Source of the DNA: Candidatus Heimdallarchaeota archaeon
GTDB taxonomy: Archaea > Asgardarchaeota > Heimdallarchaeia > Heimdallarchaeales > Heimdallarchaeaceae
Direction of reading: 5' to 3'
Assembly: GCA_030603505.1 (NCBI GenBank)
Contig: JAUVXQ010000010.1
Coordinates: forward strand, 1 to 23,295
DNA: 23,295 nucleotides
Part shown: in pieces, positions 1 to 8,375 of the stretch
Numbering within the stretch: the first letter of the stretch is position 1
Layout: the number at the start of each line of letters is the position of its first letter
Made by a program: the position numbers and the translations under genes
Notes under the pieces: model-generated
What the model was told of the DNA's origin: nothing
Database searches by the model: none
What the model saw: only the letters and a program-made list of their open reading frames with translations

Positions 1-649
1 CCATAACAAATTTTGGTGCTTTTAGGCTTGTTATTGAATCTTTGGTTCCATGGATTATCATAATTGGTGCTGTTATATTTCCTAACTTCCGATTTTGTTT
101 CCTGACATATTTAACAGCAAATACAAGCTGTGAAATGGGAAATTTGGAAAAATTTATTCTTCTCCAATTGATATATTCTTCAGAAAGCGCTCCATGGGTG
201 TAATATTCACTTTGTTCTCTAGTAATATTTTTTAAACCAAACAGTTTTGCTAAAACAGCAAGAAAACGCACTTTAATTGAAAACTTGCTTCCCACAGAAA
301 TCAAAATGATACCATCAGTTTCCATTCTTTGTGCTTGTGAATAAAGAGTGATGCCAACTCCATACGAGAAACCAATAATTATCAATTTCTCAAATTCTTG
401 TTTCAAAGATTCAATTAAATCAAATCCCCATCTATACACCGCTTCACTATCGTCTATTCCATTTATTTCTTGATAATTAATACCATGATATGGCAGAAGT
501 GGGACGAAAACATTTACTCCCAATTGGTGTATTTCTTCAGCCATTTCTTGCATATCATAAGGCGTAGAGGATAAACCGTGAAAAATTAATACGCATGTTT
601 TTGAACCCTTTTCAAATTTAATTTCTTGAGCGTAAGTGGAGAGTGACAT
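1..649 (-). CDS. alpha/beta hydrolase, partial (3' end outside window)
   Basis: An open frame runs from ATG at 649 to the left edge, giving 216 residues; the 3' end is missing. It resembles the complete hydrolase at 14957-15772 along its whole visible length. Both share an HG-xx-STPYD or HG-xx-GTPYD oxyanion-type segment, the VPLLPYHG motif, and a nucleophile elbow (GFSYG here, Ser about 95). An HGTKD segment near the left edge would carry the catalytic Asp; the catalytic His is expected beyond the edge. The family (monoacylglycerol-lipase/carboxylesterase-like hydrolases) acts on esters, but the substrate cannot be named. No signal peptide is visible, so it is probably cytoplasmic. A TATA-like TTATATAA lies just upstream on the minus strand (about 667-674). 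It is one of three copies of this gene family in the window. Confidence 0.85.
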   Translation of the reverse strand, partial: MSLSTYAQEIKFEKGSKTCVLIFHGLSSTPYDMQEMAEEIHQLGVNVFVPLLPYHGINYQEINGIDDSEAVYRWGFDLIESLKQEFEKLIIIGFSYGVGITLYSQAQRMETDGIILISVGSKFSIKVRFLAVLAKLFGLKNITREQSEYYTHGALSEEYINWRRINFSKFPISQLVFAVKYVRKQNRKLGNITAPIMIIHGTKDSITSLKAPKFVM

Positions 650-968
650 TTGTATGTATCAAGTTATTATATAACTTATCTAACCTTTTGAAGTTTTCTA
701 AGAATCAGCCTTATCTCTTTAACCTTCTCCTTTAATTTAGAAAAAATTATTTGACTGACTGAATCCTAGAATAAAAAAAATTTAGAAGAGATTGTTAAGA
801 AACTTGTTCAATACAAAATAAGATAAGTAAAACTGAACATTCCACTAACATTCTACTATTCTACTAACATTCTGAAATACGGTAAGGAAGAGTAAGACAG
901 GGATTCTTATGGTTAAAAAGAGTAGAATGAGGAAAATTGAATTGAAATCAAAATACTTACATTTCTAT
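650..968. other. intergenic stretch, no gene seen; probable transposon left-end region
   Basis: No convincing coding frame is present. An 11-base motif (ACTAACATTCT) occurs twice, about 19 bases apart, near 844-874. The left boundary of the transposon should lie in or just after this stretch, but I could not fix it. Similarity to the left part of the second element (16670-17038) only becomes clear from about 969. Confidence 0.5.
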
Positions 969-1018
969 CGACGTGAAATCAGACCAAAAAATGAGGAAAA
1001 ATCAATGTTTTTACACAG

Positions 1019-1027
1019 TTTATATAC
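1019..1027 (+). promoter_or_regulatory. TATA box for tnpB-like gene
   Basis: GTTTATATA lies about 32-40 bases before the ATG at 1059, which fits an archaeal TATA box with a short leader. The same box followed by similar bases occurs in the second element on the minus strand (16913-16935), so it is conserved within the transposon family. Confidence 0.55.
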
Positions 1028-1058
1028 TAATCTAAAAATAGCATTACTGAGTGAATAA

Positions 1059-3017
1059 ATGATGTCTACTCAAGTACAGTCAACAACAAAAATACACCCC
1101 TCTCTCCCTCATACAAAGGTGATGAGAAGTTATCAGTTGGCGTTTGAGCACTTGAGTAAGACAGAGAGAATAGAGATCGATCAACGGACAAAGAAGCTGG
1201 AAAAAGAGCAAAAAAAACTCTTAACACCAGCAATAGTTGCAAAAGCTTTGAAACTCTATCGTTCTAATCCTAAAGAGATGTTCTTTACAAGAAAATTGTG
1301 TAAAGAAGTGGGTAAAAGTCCGAATATAGCTGAAAGTGCTTTCCACTGGTTACACATAGCCATTCAAGGAAAAGTGGATAAAGAGAAGAAAATACAAGGA
1401 ATTTTCAACTTCTGGCAGAAAAACCCTCAACAATTGTTAGAATGGGTGATATTCGGACGCTCACCTTATACTGAACACAGTTTCCAGAAATATTGGAAGG
1501 TTGGAAGAAGGTTCGTTATTAACCTTCTAACTAGCACGAGACTACAGACAGACTCCTACTGGAACAGAAAGTTCGCGAAAAAGTGTAAAACTTCGAATAT
1601 AAAATTCAATCATATACTACCAACAGTGACACATAACGAAGTTGTTTTAGCTGTAGAAGATGCGTATAAACATAAGGTGCACGAGTTTTCGTCAATTACC
1701 AACCTTTCCCCTAACCAACAATCCTTTCTAAATAAATTAAAATTGCTAGTACAAGAGAAACAACAAGTAGCGTCTTTTATTACTTCGTGGATCAACACTC
1801 CTCAAAAATCTCGTTGGAAAAGTCTCAAGGAACTCACTCAACAGATAACCGATTCTATAGGGAAGAAAAACCGAAAACTTTTCTCAGCTGTAAGGTTGAT
1901 AGTAGTTTTCGCACTCTTTGACCATCTAATGGCGAGTGTCCCTCAGTTAATCCTTTCTACCCTACCAGAAGAGGTTGTCCCTCTACCATTTAAAAGAAAG
2001 AAAAAAGGAAAACTACCAATTAAATTGTTAATGAAGAAAGAGTTTGTTATTACCCGTGAGGGTAATGCTAAAGTATTGACTGCAAAAGTGAAAAAGCAAG
2101 GATGGACAGAGTTAGGTTTCCCTCAACGAGGAAAAAAGAAAGCTAAAGCACGCGTTCTCTTCCCTCCCAAAGTCTTGGAATATTTACGTAATGGCGCAAG
2201 TATTAAAATCTTGCAAGTTAGTAGCGGTGAAGCTCCCAGTTACAAACCTCGTGTAGATGTGGTCTTAGAAGGAACACACGAATGTTTCCACTCAACTCCA
2301 CTCTTACACCACTATATGACTACAATTCCTTCAGGAAATATCCCCACTTTAGGTGTGGATATTAACCGATTGGGAGAGTTTATGGTGGCATTTAGCACTC
2401 CTGTTAAGCTCCCCCCAGATTTGTTGAAACTGGCAGAACGTTATAACCTCTTAACCGATAAAGTTCTCAAAGAACTCAATAGAGGATTAGCTAAAAAACG
2501 TAAACTAAGCGATTCTCATGGCTGTTGTAAACTCATTGGAGAATTAAATAGAGTTTATAATCGCAGAAGTAGGATTTTACGTGAAATTCTTCGCCTTTTA
2601 CCCTTCTTCCTCGCATCAGTGATAGTTAAACACCAAAGTCGTGTCTTGAAAATCGAGGAATTGAACGTCGACCCCACAGGTACGAAAGGTGCATTAGCTA
2701 AAGCTATCTACACTATGCCTGATAACTCTTTCATCTACGAAAAAGCTGTCTGGTTAGCTTCTTCAGAACTAGGTTATGATGTTAACCTAGAGCAAGTTAA
2801 TCCCTTCCATACCAGTCTACTCCACAATGTTTGTGGAGGAGTACTTGATCGTAACTCTAAAAATTACGACTATTCTTATTGCAAAGCCTGTGGACTGAAA
2901 GTTAATACTCATTCAAATGCAGCTTTAAACATCTCTGCAAAACATGGTAGACCTTTATCTTCACGATCCTTCCCTCCCCTCAACGCACGCGAGGGGAACC
3001 CTTCAAACGACGGTTAG
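1059..3017 (+). CDS. tnpB: TnpB-like RuvC nuclease, long form with altered RuvC-III
   Basis: The protein has 652 residues; typical TnpB has about 400. The C-terminal third reads as a TnpB RuvC domain. RuvC-I is LGVDINR with Asp434. RuvC-II is LKIEELN with Glu533 or Glu534. A zinc-ribbon-like insert has His589-x2-Cys592 and Cys608-x2-Cys611, where CxxC/CxxC is usual. RuvC-III reads VNTHSNAALNI, where the family usually has DRDxNAAxNI; the acidic residues are replaced by Asn616 and His618. About 430 residues precede RuvC-I; they are basic and helical-looking and I recognise no domain in them. TnpB proteins are RNA-guided nucleases that use an omega-RNA from the transposon right end, and here the gene ends only 40 bases before that end. 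Met1 and Met2 are adjacent possible starts. The missing acid suggests either loss of cleavage or a relocated catalytic residue. Family assignment is firm; activity is unknown. Confidence 0.85.
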   Translation: MMSTQVQSTTKIHPSLPHTKVMRSYQLAFEHLSKTERIEIDQRTKKLEKEQKKLLTPAIVAKALKLYRSNPKEMFFTRKLCKEVGKSPNIAESAFHWLHIAIQGKVDKEKKIQGIFNFWQKNPQQLLEWVIFGRSPYTEHSFQKYWKVGRRFVINLLTSTRLQTDSYWNRKFAKKCKTSNIKFNHILPTVTHNEVVLAVEDAYKHKVHEFSSITNLSPNQQSFLNKLKLLVQEKQQVASFITSWINTPQKSRWKSLKELTQQITDSIGKKNRKLFSAVRLIVVFALFDHLMASVPQLILSTLPEEVVPLPFKRKKKGKLPIKLLMKKEFVITREGNAKVLTAKVKKQGWTELGFPQRGKKKAKARVLFPPKVLEYLRNGASIKILQVSSGEAPSYKPRVDVVLEGTHECFHSTPLLHHYMTTIPSGNIPTLGVDINRLGEFMVAFSTPVKLPPDLLKLAERYNLLTDKVLKELNRGLAKKRKLSDSHGCCKLIGELNRVYNRRSRILREILRLLPFFLASVIVKHQSRVLKIEELNVDPTGTKGALAKAIYTMPDNSFIYEKAVWLASSELGYDVNLEQVNPFHTSLLHNVCGGVLDRNSKNYDYSYCKACGLKVNTHSNAALNISAKHGRPLSSRSFPPLNAREGNPSNDG

Positions 3018-3057
3018 AAAGCCTCTGGCAATTTTAACCAAGTTTCATAACGTGCGT
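2950..3057 (+). ncRNA. putative omega-RNA 3' part overlapping tnpB end and right end
   Basis: In TnpB transposons the guide RNA comes from the tnpB 3' end plus the right end, with the guide just outside. Here a hairpin CCCCTC/GAGGGG (2977-2997) has loop sequence ACGCACG, which is complementary to CGTGCGT at the extreme right end (3051-3057), allowing a pseudoknot. The second element conserves both parts. The 5' limit is a guess; the guide would begin at 3058. This is inferred from structure and homology only. Confidence 0.5.
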
Positions 3058-3138
3058 GAAAAATCAAAACACAGGTTGAAGAATCACTTTTATATTCTAT
3101 ATTTCGGCTAAAAACATTATTTTGATCTTTCTTAATAT

Positions 3139-3236
3139 TACTCATGTAACCAAAACCAAGCAGTATTTTCTCTACTTTAAGGATATTGGAAGAACTTGAA
3201 GAAATCTATATTGGATTAGGATACTCCTTAGAACTC
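3139..3236 (-). pseudogene. remnant of ABC exporter subunit 2 gene tail
   Basis: These 98 bases match 9324-9421, the last codons and 3' flank of the ABC transporter gene at 9401-11188, at roughly 80% identity by eye and in the same orientation. The terminal codons for E-F-Q-G-V-F-stop have become E-F-stop-G-V-S-stop. It is a leftover of a duplicated transporter gene. The rest of 3058-3359 holds no gene that I can see. Confidence 0.7.
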
Positions 3237-3359
3237 TTCGCTTTTCTTTACTCTTTGTCCAAATTTGGAAATTAATTCAAAGCGTCTTATCCTCTTTATG
3301 AATGAATCTATCAGTTGAAACATCACTATATCAATAAAGGCTGGAGAAAAAAGATGGAG

Positions 3360-6300
3360 TTAGTTATTATTACCAATTTCTTGAGTTTTTTCAACTTGTT
3401 GTGCTGCCAGAATTATAATTACAGAAATTCTACGAATTTCTATCATTATTTCTTCAACTACTTTCAATGTTTTTTTCTCCTTGAGTGCTATAACCAATTC
3501 ATCTATTTTTGGATAAAGATACTCTTGGTAGTTAAGGAGTAAATTACCATATTCTCGGTCAGCAAGAACAATCAAAGAAAGATTCTCAAAACCACCTCTG
3601 GCTTGTGGATTTTTCAATTGTACTCCTTGTAAAAAGCCAACCATTTTTTCACTAGGTAATACTATTGAACCAACTCTTCTTTCATCGGTATGCTCCTCAA
3701 ATCCTAAACTGGAATAAGCTTGATCTGCTATCTTCAGAAGGAAATTTTCTATTCCAATTTGCATTCTTCCAAGATATTTACCACTCTCTAATGAGTGATC
3801 TAGCACCAAAGGAATTGGTCCTTTACGCTGATCAAAAATCGATAATACTATTCCAGGAGAAAGTATTGAGTACTTCAAAGCAATTTCTTCATCAGTAATC
3901 TTCTTCATTAATTCTTCAAAAGGCTTAGATTTGGAGACCTTGTACACTATAAATGAAACGATACCCATTAAAATAATGCTGCTAACAATGATAATGATTA
4001 GTAGATGTTGAGGAAGACCGGTTTCAGGAGGTAAAATTGTTATGATATATTCTTCAAATTCAAATTTTACTTCATCAAATTTATTATTTTGACCCCCATA
4101 TGAAGCTTCAATTGCTATAAAATCTATATTTTCACTCAGTGTATATGTGAGTATTGCCTCTCCTAAGGGATTTGTATATTTAATTTCGTTGAAGACATCA
4201 GCATAGTCGGAAGGTAAAGCGTTCACACTGTCAGTAGTTTGTTTATAAACAATATAAATACTAAAATTGATTGGTATCGATTCGCTTACTGGGGTCCCAT
4301 TAAGGAATGTAACTAATGCAGTTACAATTACTTGAGTATCAATAATGATGGTCGTGTTCGAAACGCTCAATGTAAGAAATAGAGGAATTGGTTGAACATT
4401 AATTGTTATAATTGAAGAATCAATCAAAGTGTAGAAATATTCTGGTGATTCAACATAGATTTCGAATGTATAATTTCCTTTTCCAATCGCAAAATCTGGC
4501 ATGAACAAGGAAATTATTGCTGTTCCATTTTCTGTAAAGTAAACAAATGGAACACTTGTACCATTCACTGTAACAATAAGAATTTCCTGTGCTGATACAT
4601 TCAAATTGTCGTTTAATTGCAAAGTGAATTCAGCATTACTATCGTAAAGAAGGTCGTTATGACCTCCTTCTAGTATAAGTAATGTTCCTTCCCTTTTATC
4701 TACTGTAAGATGAATTACAATCAAATCTTTATGATCAGCATATTGTGAGATATAGAATTCAATTACTGTTTCTAAGCCACCAGTTACATTGTAAGCTGTA
4801 ATTGTAAAATCATATGTGATATTATCTATTTGGATAATTTCTATGCTAAAATTGTATGTTGAATCATAGTGATAAGTAATATCTACATTATCTAGAGGTA
4901 GACCATCTCCGGAGTCAGAGACATTTATTCTAAAATTGAAACTATCTTTGTACAAAATTGTTGTATGATAGTGATTGTCATCGGAAAAACCATCAGGGTT
5001 TATGAAACCAATTGAAATATCGTCAACTTTCAAGAAGTATGTTTCAGTTCTTATATTTGAGTAAAATCCTTCTCCTGCATCATCATAAAGCTTAACTGTT
5101 AAATTGTGCTCTCCGTCGATTGAGGGAATGTTAATAATCCAAGGATATGGATTAGTACCATTTAGAAGAGTAATAACTGAACCTTCGGAAGTATTTCCAT
5201 CCCAATAATATTCCAGCCTTAATAAATCTTCATTTTCTGTGTCTTGATAAATTATTTCGGTATTTCCTTTTACGTAGTAAAATTGACTTACATGTTCAAG
5301 CATGAAGCTTGTTTCATTAAAAATGTAAAACGGATCATTAGGGATAGTATAATCGAGAATGAAATTATATTCTATTATATCCATATTTCCTACTATATCT
5401 TCAAGATGGAATTTTAAAATTGCATATTCCATTCCCAACAATTCATAAATAACTTGTAATCCCGAGGTTAAAGCAAATTCGAAATCACCATTTGGATTTG
5501 GATAAACTTCCTTAAAGAAACCTGGATTAATATCCCATTCGTATTCAACTAGACTGATTGTCTTATCAGATAAATCTTGAGTATTAAATTGTAAGGGAGT
5601 TAAATCATTTATTTCGGATATATAATTGAATGGAAATAGAAGTCCTAGTGTTGGAGGACTATTATCAAGAATCAAATAAAAGGTATAATCGTCAATGTTT
5701 CCTAAACTATCATTTGCAAGTATAGTCACAGGAAGAAGACCTTCATCGTAACCTAATGTGAAATTTGAATCGAATGGAACATAAGCAGAGCCATTGATAG
5801 AATAATAACTAAAGATCAAGTCATCAGCATCGGTTAGAGTAACTTCCACTAGAGCATCTGCTGGTGCATATCTGTTACCATCAATGTGAATATAGTTAAC
5901 AAGTTTTGGAATCTGATAATCAATACCAGGAGCAGTGTTGTCAACGATTACGTAAATGGTTGTTATATTCACATTACCAGCAATGTCCCAGACATAAATT
6001 ACAATGCTATGATTACCATCAAAGAATGAAAGTAGAGGTAACATAAAAGGAAACAACAGAGATTGATTAAATCCTCCGTCGACTGATATTAATAGTAAGA
6101 TTTCAGATGATTGAGTTAAATTATCTGTTACAGTAAGCGTGAGTGTTTCATACCCTCGATATCTTGAATTACTATAATTTAATACAGTTATATCATATTC
6201 AGGAGCTTGTTGATCTATAGTGAAAGTGAAAGTAAAAGTTTCTTCATTTTCTGAAAGATCAAAAGTTCTAATTTTTAAGATATGAACTCCTAGAGTTGTA

Positions 6301-8198
6301 GGTAACCCTTCACCATTTATAAGTTTAAGAATAGAATCTTCCCATTCAGCATCAGATTTATCCTTCCATTCACCATTATTCCATTGGTATTTGATAGTAG
6401 TATTTGAAGATGTTATTGTAACCTCGACATCATTTCCTCCAACATAGTACGAATCATCTATCATATTTCTTAATTCAACATTAAGTATAGTAGGATCTGT
6501 AAAGAAAGAATAAGAAGAAGTATTTTGATTTCCATGGGTATCATTTGCAGTAATATATAAATCATGCCACCCTCCTGCAGAGGGTAAGTATGTTCTGTAT
6601 AAAGTACCAGATAGAGGTGTCCATATTGTTGCAGCATCACTATCCCAGTAGTAAGTGACTATGTCGACACCTGATGAATCATCAATTACTACATTAATTG
6701 ATTTTCCTGGAGCTTGAAACGAATTATCTGCTGGTGATTTCAATTCAAAAGTTGGTGCTGTGGAATCAAAAGTAAATTCATAATAAAATGACTCAATTGT
6801 GTAAAAATCAGTAGTAATTATTGTTAAATTATGTATGTCACTAAACTGCTCTCCAGTAATAGTATAAGGATATTCAAAAGAGAATGAAGAACCATTATTA
6901 TCCCACTCAAACGTTGCAGAAGTAATATTGTACACACTGAACTGTAGTTCAAAATCACCTGCAATAACTGAATTATTAATTGCATTATCTAAAACAACAT
7001 TAACTGGTGATTCATCATATCCAAACTGATATAGCTCTACCACCGTGTTATTATAAACTGGGTCACTTGCTTTCACTTCTAAAGTGTTCCAATCTTGTTC
7101 TAAAGGCAATGAAGTAAGAGTACTGTTGACAATTGGTTCCCATACAGGATTCCCATTCCATCTAAAGCTACTCGTTGAACCATCCGTTACATCAATTGTT
7201 ATATTTCTAGCTGAAGTATATACTGTCTCATTAACAGCATTAAAAATCTGTATGCTGGGAAAATAGTTTTTCAACATATACAACTGAATACCAGCCATCC
7301 TAAGTCTGTTTAACAAAGTATAACTATTGGAATAAATCCCATCGGTTATATCCCAAGTCACCGATCCTCCGCCACCAACAGGATAACCAGTTAACATTAG
7401 TACAGAACCAGTGGTCGGAATACTACTAAATCTTAATTCTATATCATATTTTAGTCTATAGCCAGCAGGAATCATTACTGGTGTAGCTATGTCAGAAGAA
7501 TAGGTTCTTTGAGTCATACTAAATAATGTGGGGACGGTAAAGTTTGTTGATGTAATTAAAGAGGTACTTTGATCAGCGGGGTTGAATAGATGAATACTTA
7601 ATCTTACATCTATTGTTATTGTTTCAGAAAAACTTGATGTTTCAAGATAAGTCAAATAATGCACACGGCCACTGATATTCCAATCTTCGGAGAAAACTGG
7701 ACTGAACATTTTTGAAGGCTCATCAGGGTAATTTTGTTCGTGCATATGAAACCATACATTTGCTTGAGTAGGCCAAGTATGAGATGCTGTACTTAGTGCT
7801 CTCCAGTGTAGTTCCTTAGCTAAATAGGCATCATCTTTGATATCATCATATGTTTCCCATACGATAACATTTTCTCTTGAATCACCCCAGTAGATTTGCT
7901 CTTCTCCTTCCGGATCAGCAATTAGTTCTAGTCCTTGTTCTGTTCCACCACCACTGAAAAAGGCGAAAGTTTTGTAGTCTCCAGGAATTTCAACTTTCTT
8001 AAAAGGAGTTGTTTCACTATCATCCTCGTAATATATATTCTCATCGGATTCATTATCAGTATCAGGAAGTATCGGTTTATCAGGAATTACTAAATCAGGT
8101 ATGTTTTTGTTATTTAATGAAGGATCAAAATAGATTAGTGTACCTAAAAATAAAGATACAATGAAAATTGATAACAATTTAGATTTAGATTTAAACAT
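3360..8198 (-). CDS. giant Ig-like-repeat surface protein with cytoplasmic longin/roadblock-like domain
   Basis: The frame is open further upstream, but ATG at 8198 is preferred: it follows GAGGATATC, a good ribosome binding site, and begins a signal peptide (MFKSKSKLL then a hydrophobic run to about residue 24). The mature part has an acidic linker, an N-terminal domain of about 270 residues, then at least eight modules spaced 83-110 residues apart. Each module carries a Y-x-W-[DN] type motif (FRWNGN, FEWDNN, YYWDSD, YQWNNG, YEWDIN, YYWDGN and weaker forms), typical of Ig-like/cadherin-like beta-sandwiches. N-x-S/T glycosylation sites are abundant. One membrane helix lies near residues 1397-1419, then a basic KVSKSK stop and about 190 cytoplasmic residues (SPGIVLSIFDQRKGPIPLVL onward) that resemble a longin or roadblock-type domain, with a C-terminal helix. 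Such domains bind small GTPases in other systems. The neighbouring upstream gene on the same strand is an MglA-like GTPase. Ligand and function are unknown; the architecture is clear. Confidence 0.85.
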   Translation of the reverse strand: MFKSKSKLLSIFIVSLFLGTLIYFDPSLNNKNIPDLVIPDKPILPDTDNESDENIYYEDDSETTPFKKVEIPGDYKTFAFFSGGGTEQGLELIADPEGEEQIYWGDSRENVIVWETYDDIKDDAYLAKELHWRALSTASHTWPTQANVWFHMHEQNYPDEPSKMFSPVFSEDWNISGRVHYLTYLETSSFSETITIDVRLSIHLFNPADQSTSLITSTNFTVPTLFSMTQRTYSSDIATPVMIPAGYRLKYDIELRFSSIPTTGSVLMLTGYPVGGGGSVTWDITDGIYSNSYTLLNRLRMAGIQLYMLKNYFPSIQIFNAVNETVYTSARNITIDVTDGSTSSFRWNGNPVWEPIVNSTLTSLPLEQDWNTLEVKASDPVYNNTVVELYQFGYDESPVNVVLDNAINNSVIAGDFELQFSVYNITSATFEWDNNGSSFSFEYPYTITGEQFSDIHNLTIITTDFYTIESFYYEFTFDSTAPTFELKSPADNSFQAPGKSINVVIDDSSGVDIVTYYWDSDAATIWTPLSGTLYRTYLPSAGGWHDLYITANDTHGNQNTSSYSFFTDPTILNVELRNMIDDSYYVGGNDVEVTITSSNTTIKYQWNNGEWKDKSDAEWEDSILKLINGEGLPTTLGVHILKIRTFDLSENEETFTFTFTIDQQAPEYDITVLNYSNSRYRGYETLTLTVTDNLTQSSEILLLISVDGGFNQSLLFPFMLPLLSFFDGNHSIVIYVWDIAGNVNITTIYVIVDNTAPGIDYQIPKLVNYIHIDGNRYAPADALVEVTLTDADDLIFSYYSINGSAYVPFDSNFTLGYDEGLLPVTILANDSLGNIDDYTFYLILDNSPPTLGLLFPFNYISEINDLTPLQFNTQDLSDKTISLVEYEWDINPGFFKEVYPNPNGDFEFALTSGLQVIYELLGMEYAILKFHLEDIVGNMDIIEYNFILDYTIPNDPFYIFNETSFMLEHVSQFYYVKGNTEIIYQDTENEDLLRLEYYWDGNTSEGSVITLLNGTNPYPWIINIPSIDGEHNLTVKLYDDAGEGFYSNIRTETYFLKVDDISIGFINPDGFSDDNHYHTTILYKDSFNFRINVSDSGDGLPLDNVDITYHYDSTYNFSIEIIQIDNITYDFTITAYNVTGGLETVIEFYISQYADHKDLIVIHLTVDKREGTLLILEGGHNDLLYDSNAEFTLQLNDNLNVSAQEILIVTVNGTSVPFVYFTENGTAIISLFMPDFAIGKGNYTFEIYVESPEYFYTLIDSSIITINVQPIPLFLTLSVSNTTIIIDTQVIVTALVTFLNGTPVSESIPINFSIYIVYKQTTDSVNALPSDYADVFNEIKYTNPLGEAILTYTLSENIDFIAIEASYGGQNNKFDEVKFEFEEYIITILPPETGLPQHLLIIIIVSSIILMGIVSFIVYKVSKSKPFEELMKKITDEEIALKYSILSPGIVLSIFDQRKGPIPLVLDHSLESGKYLGRMQIGIENFLLKIADQAYSSLGFEEHTDERRVGSIVLPSEKMVGFLQGVQLKNPQARGGFENLSLIVLADREYGNLLLNYQEYLYPKIDELVIALKEKKTLKVVEEIMIEIRRISVIIILAAQQVEKTQEIGNNN

Positions 8199-8375
8199 GA
8201 TATCCTCTTCTAGTTTTAAATTTTTACACACACTAACAATCTCACAATATGATCAATTTTGATTATTGATTTTGATTTGTTGTGCCTGACTTCGTATTCT
8301 TTTAGCCTCTTTGATTAACCAACTGTTGATTATATTTGTAATTAAGGTTATTGCTTATACAAACTACCATAAATT

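Larger units (their letters stand above)
969..3057 (+). mobile_element. TnpB-only transposon (IS200/IS605-like), left boundary approximate
   Basis: The element carries one gene, tnpB-like (1059-3017), and no tnpA transposase. The right end is fixed by comparison with the reverse complement of 16670-16720. The two match from the conserved hairpin at 2977-2997 through TTAGAAAGCCTCTGG to CATAACGTGCGT at 3046-3057 and diverge immediately after. The left side matches the second element around GACGT..AAT.AGA (about 970) and around the TATA box (about 1019-1041). The outer left end may lie further upstream. No target duplication is expected for this family. It would need a TnpA supplied from elsewhere to move. 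Confidence 0.75.

Noticed and set aside
844..874. Two ACTAACATTCT motifs as a transposon left-end palindrome or a CRISPR-like array
   Set aside because: Only two copies with a 19-base period and no matching sequence in the second element; it may be chance in AT-rich DNA.
1059..3017. Calling the long TnpB-like protein a Cas12 effector
   Set aside because: No CRISPR array or adaptation genes are in the window, and the right-end structure and the related small element point to a transposon gene.
3315..3898. Plus-strand open frames within the 3' part of the giant gene
   Set aside because: They lie opposite the strongly supported minus-strand coding region, have unlikely composition and no ribosome sites.
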